Position numbers and translations under genes: made by a program. DNA of 64,000 nucleotides from DATBSK01 sp964501785 (GTDB taxonomy: Bacteria; Actinomycetota; Acidimicrobiia; IMCC26256; PALSA-555), in the NCBI GenBank assembly GCA_964501785.1, contig CAZCUD010000017.1, positions 25,976 to 89,975 of the forward strand. Reading direction: 5' to 3'. The stretch's first letter is position 1, and each line of letters opens with the position of its first letter. Below, piece by piece: positions 60,760 through 64,000 of the stretch. The notes under the pieces were generated by a model. That model was not told the origin of the DNA. It ran no database searches and saw only the letters and a list, made by a program, of their open reading frames with translations.

Positions 60760-61800
60760 TCAGGTGCGCCAGTCGAGGACCGTGCGGCCGATGGTCTCGC
60801 GGCGTTCGAGCCGGGTGAGCTCGGCCGGCAGCTCGGTCCAGGGAGCGGTCCGCCCCACCACGGTCCGGATCCGACCCGCGTCGAGCAGGTCGACGAGCGC
60901 GGCCTGGACGCGCTCGCCGTCGGCACGCGAGAAGAGGTTGAAGCCGGTGGCGCGCTTCACGACCGCCGGATCGCTGCGGTACGACAGCATCACGCCGCAC
61001 AGGTCGAAGTTGCCGAACAGCAGCGGTCGTGGCGGGAGCCCGGAGTCCTCAGCTTCGATGCCGCCGGAGAACCCGGCCAGCACGTAGCGCGCCCCGAGCG
61101 CGACAGCAGGGAACGTACGCATGCTCGTCTCACCGCCGACGAGGTCGCACACGACGTCGACGCCCCGGCCGTCGGTCGCGTCGAGCAGCGCAGCGGCGAC
61201 GTCACCGGTCCGGTAGTCGACAGCCAGGTCGGCGCCGAGCTCACGGCACCGCTCGAGCTTCTCCGCGCTCCCCGCCGTGGCGATCACCCGGGCGCCGAGC
61301 GCCGCGCCCAGCTGGACGGCCGCGGAGCCGACGCCGCCGGCGCCCGCGTGCACGAGCAGCGTCTGTCCCGGGCGCACGTGCCCGCGCTCGACGACCGCGA
61401 GGTACGCAACGTGGAACGGGAAGAAGAACGCTGCGGCCTGCACGTCGTCGAGCCGCTCCGGCGCGTCGAAGGTCATGTCGGCGTCGGCGACCACGGCCTC
61501 GGCGTGTGCGCCGAAGGCACCGGCGGCGGTCGCCGTGACCCGCCGCCCGAGCCACCCGCTTGCACCCTCGCCCGCCGCGACCACCTCGCCGACGACCTCC
61601 ATCCCGAGCGTGTACGGCAGGGGCGGGTCGACCGTCAGATAGCGCCCGTGGCAGCCGTCGACCTCGTTGAAGTTGAGCGGCGTCGTCGCGGTGCGCACGA
61701 GCACCTGGCCCGCACCCGGCACGGGCTCGTCGATCTCGTCGATGCGCAGCGCGTCGGCGGGCTCCCCGTGCTGGTGGACCCGCCAGGCTCGGATCGTCAT
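60760..61800 (-). CDS. Zinc-independent quinone oxidoreductase/medium-chain dehydrogenase
   Basis: A 346-residue MDR-superfamily protein, of the NADPH:quinone reductase type. VLVRTATTPLNFNEVDGCHGRYL, YTLGMEVVGEVVAAGEGASGWLGRRV, then the Rossmann GGVGSAAVQLGAALGARVIATAGSAEKLERCRELGADLAVDYRTGD with the nucleotide-binding loop. No structural zinc cysteines, so quinone or enone reductase rather than alcohol dehydrogenase. ATG 61800. Followed, or preceded in transcription, by the DUF1214 gene 13 bases away. Confidence 0.9.
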   Translation of the reverse strand: MTIRAWRVHQHGEPADALRIDEIDEPVPGAGQVLVRTATTPLNFNEVDGCHGRYLTVDPPLPYTLGMEVVGEVVAAGEGASGWLGRRVTATAAGAFGAHAEAVVADADMTFDAPERLDDVQAAAFFFPFHVAYLAVVERGHVRPGQTLLVHAGAGGVGSAAVQLGAALGARVIATAGSAEKLERCRELGADLAVDYRTGDVAAALLDATDGRGVDVVCDLVGGETSMRTFPAVALGARYVLAGFSGGIEAEDSGLPPRPLLFGNFDLCGVMLSYRSDPAVVKRATGFNLFSRADGERVQAALVDLLDAGRIRTVVGRTAPWTELPAELTRLERRETIGRTVLDWRT

Positions 61801-61813
61801 GGGCGACAGGCTG

Positions 61814-62917
61814 TCAGAGGCCGCGAGCCACGTCGGCGACCGGCACCACCCGGGTCGTGGCCGCCGGATGCGAGTCGGCACGGACCCAGCGCATCCCCAT
61901 GATCCCGTGGCGGTGACCGCACGTGTCGAGCCAGTTCGCCACGCCCGGGTCCTCGTGCGCGACCACGAGGCGGAACGAGCCGTCGGGCTCGTAGGTCGTG
62001 GTGACCACGTTGCGCGAGATCTGACGGCGCTTGTCGAGGCACTCGGCCCAGATGTTGCCGAGCTGGAAGTTCCAGTACTCGCACGTCGGTGGCGTCGCCT
62101 CGACGACCAGCGCCTCGTCGGGACCGAGCGTCCAATACCCGAGCTGGAAGACGATGTTGGGGTCACCACCGACCAGGCGGTGGTGCTCGGGGTCGGGGAA
62201 GTGCAGTCGGTTCGGCTCCTCGCGCCACGGCGCGACCCAGTCGGCGAACCACGCCGAGGCGCCGATGGCGTACATCGCCGCGCCGAGCAGCTGGTCGGGC
62301 ACTGCCGAGGGGACGAGCTGAGTCGGGGCCTCGGTGACGCCGACGCACTCGACCCGGAGGTCGGCCGCCACCTCCTTCGACCGGTCGGCGAACGTCTGGC
62401 GCACGAGGATCATGCTCGTGTCGGGTGCCAGGCGCAGCCAGTTGCCCGGCTGCTCGCGCTGGCTCGCCAGCACCTCGAACGTGCCGTCGGCGGCGATCTC
62501 GAGCTCGGTGTGGTCGAGGTGCCCCGCGCCACCGGTGATGCGGTCGCGACGCGCGTAGTTCTGGTTCTGCGCGCCGAAGGAGAGGTAGGAGATCGTGCCC
62601 CGCGTCCCGGTGATCCGGTAGTCGAACGTCGGGTTGATGCCCACGCTCTGGTACAGGTTGTCGGGGTTGTCGAGCCCGAAGCCGCAGTGCTCGGGCAGGG
62701 CCCGCAGCCGCGGATGCCGAGGTCCGGGGTTCTCGAGGAACGACGACAGCCCGTTCTGCGTCAGCCTCGCGAGGTAGCGAAGGCCCTCGGCCCGGTCGAA
62801 CGTGTCGAGCCCGAGGTCGTCACGCTGGAGCACCGCCCCCGCGTCGGCGAGCAACGAGCAGAACTCCTCCCACGCCGCACCCGAGTCGACGCGCTCGACC
62901 GCATCCGCTTCCGACAC
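61814..62917 (-). CDS. DUF1214 domain-containing protein
   Basis: A 367-residue protein of the DUF1214 type (DUF1214/DUF1254 superfamily), recognised by GPDEALVVEATPPTCEYWNFQLGNIWAECLD and EDPGVANWLDTCGHRHGIMGMRWV. The role is unknown, though relatives are often secreted or associated with sulfate and lipid metabolism genes; this one lacks an export signal. GTG start at 62917 two bases after the DsbA-like stop, so it is co-transcribed with that gene. Confidence 0.85.
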   Translation of the reverse strand: MSEADAVERVDSGAAWEEFCSLLADAGAVLQRDDLGLDTFDRAEGLRYLARLTQNGLSSFLENPGPRHPRLRALPEHCGFGLDNPDNLYQSVGINPTFDYRITGTRGTISYLSFGAQNQNYARRDRITGGAGHLDHTELEIAADGTFEVLASQREQPGNWLRLAPDTSMILVRQTFADRSKEVAADLRVECVGVTEAPTQLVPSAVPDQLLGAAMYAIGASAWFADWVAPWREEPNRLHFPDPEHHRLVGGDPNIVFQLGYWTLGPDEALVVEATPPTCEYWNFQLGNIWAECLDKRRQISRNVVTTTYEPDGSFRLVVAHEDPGVANWLDTCGHRHGIMGMRWVRADSHPAATTRVVPVADVARGL

Positions 62918-62919
62918 TG

Positions 62920-63564
62920 CTAGCCGTCCTTCGGCACGAGCGCCGCGCTCATGAACTCGACGAAGCCCTCGGCGTCGAACGACACCTCGAGCCGACCGTC
63001 GACCCGTTCGATCTCGAGCGTGGGGCAGAAGAAGCCCTCGTCGCCCACGAAGAAGTGCGGCGAGCCCACGACTCCCCGCACGCGCCCCCGCTCCAGGTCG
63101 CGGAGGACCGACGCGTGGTCGGCGTCGTCGGGCGCACCGAGCCCGTGCCCGGCGGCGATCGCCGTCAGCTCGTCGGGATCCCCCAGGTCGCGCCCTCGCT
63201 CGAAGAGCGCGTCGCGAACTGCTCGGCTGACCGCCTCACCGGTGCGCTCGTCCTCTCTATAGGCGCGCGCCGCGAGGGCCAGCGCCGGCAGCGAGGAGAG
63301 CGGGAACATGCCCGCGTCGAAGCCCGCGAAGAGCTCGGGCGCGATCCGTTCACGCAGCACGTCGATCTCCTCGGCGAGCAGGTCGGCGGCGACCGGTTCG
63401 CCGTTCACCAGCTCGAGCGGCCAGGCGTGCACCTCGATCTTCACGTCGGGTCGCAGCTCGTCCCGGAGCGCGAACAGCCGATGCAGGCCGACGTGCGTGA
63501 ACGGGCACACGACGTCGGCATACACCTCGATCGTGCTCTCAGATCCCTTCGCGCGGGTCATCAC
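62920..63564 (-). CDS. DsbA/FrnE-like thioredoxin-fold oxidoreductase
   Basis: A 214-residue protein of the DsbA-family FrnE branch: ADVVCPFTHVGLHRLFALRDEL places C20-P-F-T at the active site, a CxxT variant with only one redox cysteine, and GVVGSPHFFVGDEGFFCP carries the cis-proline. It lacks a signal peptide, so it acts in the cytoplasm, probably as a thiol or glutathione-S-transferase-like enzyme (kappa-type relatives). Start ATG 63564 with GGGGTGTG upstream; hairpin H4 lies ten bases further up. Confidence 0.86.
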   Translation of the reverse strand: MMTRAKGSESTIEVYADVVCPFTHVGLHRLFALRDELRPDVKIEVHAWPLELVNGEPVAADLLAEEIDVLRERIAPELFAGFDAGMFPLSSLPALALAARAYREDERTGEAVSRAVRDALFERGRDLGDPDELTAIAAGHGLGAPDDADHASVLRDLERGRVRGVVGSPHFFVGDEGFFCPTLEIERVDGRLEVSFDAEGFVEFMSAALVPKDG

Positions 63565-63574
63565 ACCCCATGGT

Positions 63575-63612
63575 TGCGTAGCTCACCTTCGTATGGTGGG
63601 TCGAGCTACGCA
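63575..63612. repeat. Long hairpin H4 (TGCGTAGCTC)
   Basis: Arms TGCGTAGCTC (63575-63584) and GAGCTACGCA (63603-63612), inner ACC/GGT. The right arm extends to GCATCA, matching the TGATGC ends of H1 and H3. It lies between divergent genes, ten bases from the DsbA-like start and 45 from the LigD-like start, where it cannot terminate either gene. Confidence 0.62.
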
Positions 63613-63656
63613 TCAAGAGAATCGGGCTCGCTCGGTCGACGCTACCGTCGCGCGTG

Positions 63657-64000
63657 ATGGCCGACCGCGCCAAGGAGACACGCGACGGCGTCGCGCTCAC
63701 CAACCTCGATCAGCCCCTGTTCGACGGCGCCGAGGCGACCAAGCGTGACCTCGTCGACTACCTCGACGGGGTCAGCGACCGCATCGTCCCGGCGCTGCGC
63801 GATCGCCCGCTGTCGGTGATCCGGGTGCACCGCGGGCAGGAGGCGTTCATGCAGAAGAACGTCCCGAAGTACACCCCCGACTTCGTCCCGACCGTCACGA
63901 TGTGGGCCGAGTCGTCGAAGCGAGACGTCACCTACGCGCTCTGCAACGACCGGCGCACGCTCCTGTGGTTCGCCAACCAGCGCGCCGTCGAGTACCACCC
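63657..64000 (+). CDS. LigD polymerase/primase domain protein (partial)
   Basis: The first 114 residues of a gene cut by the window end. LTNLDQPLFDGAEATKRDLVDYLDGVSDRIVPALRDRPLSVIRV, EAFMQKNVPKYTPDFVPTV and YALCNDRRTLLWFANQRAVEYH follow the eukaryal-primase-type polymerase domain of bacterial ATP-dependent ligase D used in non-homologous end joining. The catalytic acidic pair lies beyond the edge, so only the fold can be judged. The ATG at 63657 has no strong ribosome-binding site. Whether ligase and nuclease domains follow is unknown; in this phylum they are often separate genes. Confidence 0.88.
   Translation, partial: MADRAKETRDGVALTNLDQPLFDGAEATKRDLVDYLDGVSDRIVPALRDRPLSVIRVHRGQEAFMQKNVPKYTPDFVPTVTMWAESSKRDVTYALCNDRRTLLWFANQRAVEYH

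Overview
The window is GC-rich bacterial DNA with many GTG starts, 1- to 4-base ATGA/GTGA gene overlaps and few intergenic gaps. The gene content points to Actinobacteriota, probably class Acidimicrobiia: a C4 zinc-ribbon protein next to RNase HI, an AddAB-like nuclease pair, a long Lhr helicase, a LigD polymerase domain, actinobacterial-type formylglycine-generating enzyme, several PF04909 amidohydrolases and acyl-CoA/CoA-transferase clusters. The class assignment is an inference from gene content. I saw no tRNA or rRNA gene, insertion sequence, prophage or CRISPR array. The one RNA gene is rnpB.

Layout. 1-7.6 kb: catabolic and orphan enzymes (two PF04909 amidohydrolases, an HxD oxygenase-like protein with a nucleotidyltransferase, an SCP2-PhyH fusion, SnoaL and VOC proteins, an FMN-dependent hydroxy-acid oxidase). 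7.6-8.7 kb: rnpB and a VapBC module with its own operator. 8.7-16.2 kb: acetyltransferase, amine oxidase, biotin synthase, the zinc-ribbon/RNase HI/membrane protein/phosphatase operon and a class A penicillin-binding protein. 16.3-30.9 kb: DNA metabolism (AddB-like, AddA-like, Lhr), with an operon of membrane protein, formylglycine-generating enzyme and GAP-family protein in between. 30.9-34.6 kb: amidohydrolase plus a solute-binding protein, divergent from a TetR regulator. 34.6-42.3 kb: panD, a GH63-like glycosidase, and a CoA-linked degradation cluster (two acyl-CoA dehydrogenases, two MaoC-like proteins, two CoA transferases). 42.4-44.9 kb: drug-type ABC exporter with a divergent MarR regulator. 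45-51 kb: amine oxidase, then an MMPL transporter/histidine kinase/response regulator operon. 51-56.4 kb: TPR protein, BNR-repeat protein with a MoaD-like partner, a type I sulfatase, cupin and YjbR proteins. 56.5-59.4 kb: an ECF sigma factor fused to an anti-sigma zinc finger and an extracytoplasmic domain, facing a small secreted protein and an L,D-transpeptidase. 59.5-64 kb: an orphan solute-binding protein, quinone oxidoreductase, DUF1214 and DsbA-like proteins, and the start of a LigD polymerase-domain gene.

Three signals stand out. First, at least nine long, nearly perfect intergenic hairpins of related design recur; some carry flanking stop codons in their stems and some copies show compensatory changes. 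Second, the ECF sigma fusion gene and its neighbouring secreted-protein/transpeptidase genes are linked by two facing 34-base promoter-like sequences that differ at only two positions, which suggests a self-contained envelope-sensing regulon. Third, several perfect palindromes sit at the promoters of the TetR, MarR, VapBC and acyl-CoA dehydrogenase units, giving explicit operator predictions. The sulfatase and the formylglycine-generating enzyme that should mature it are 30 kb apart but both intact.
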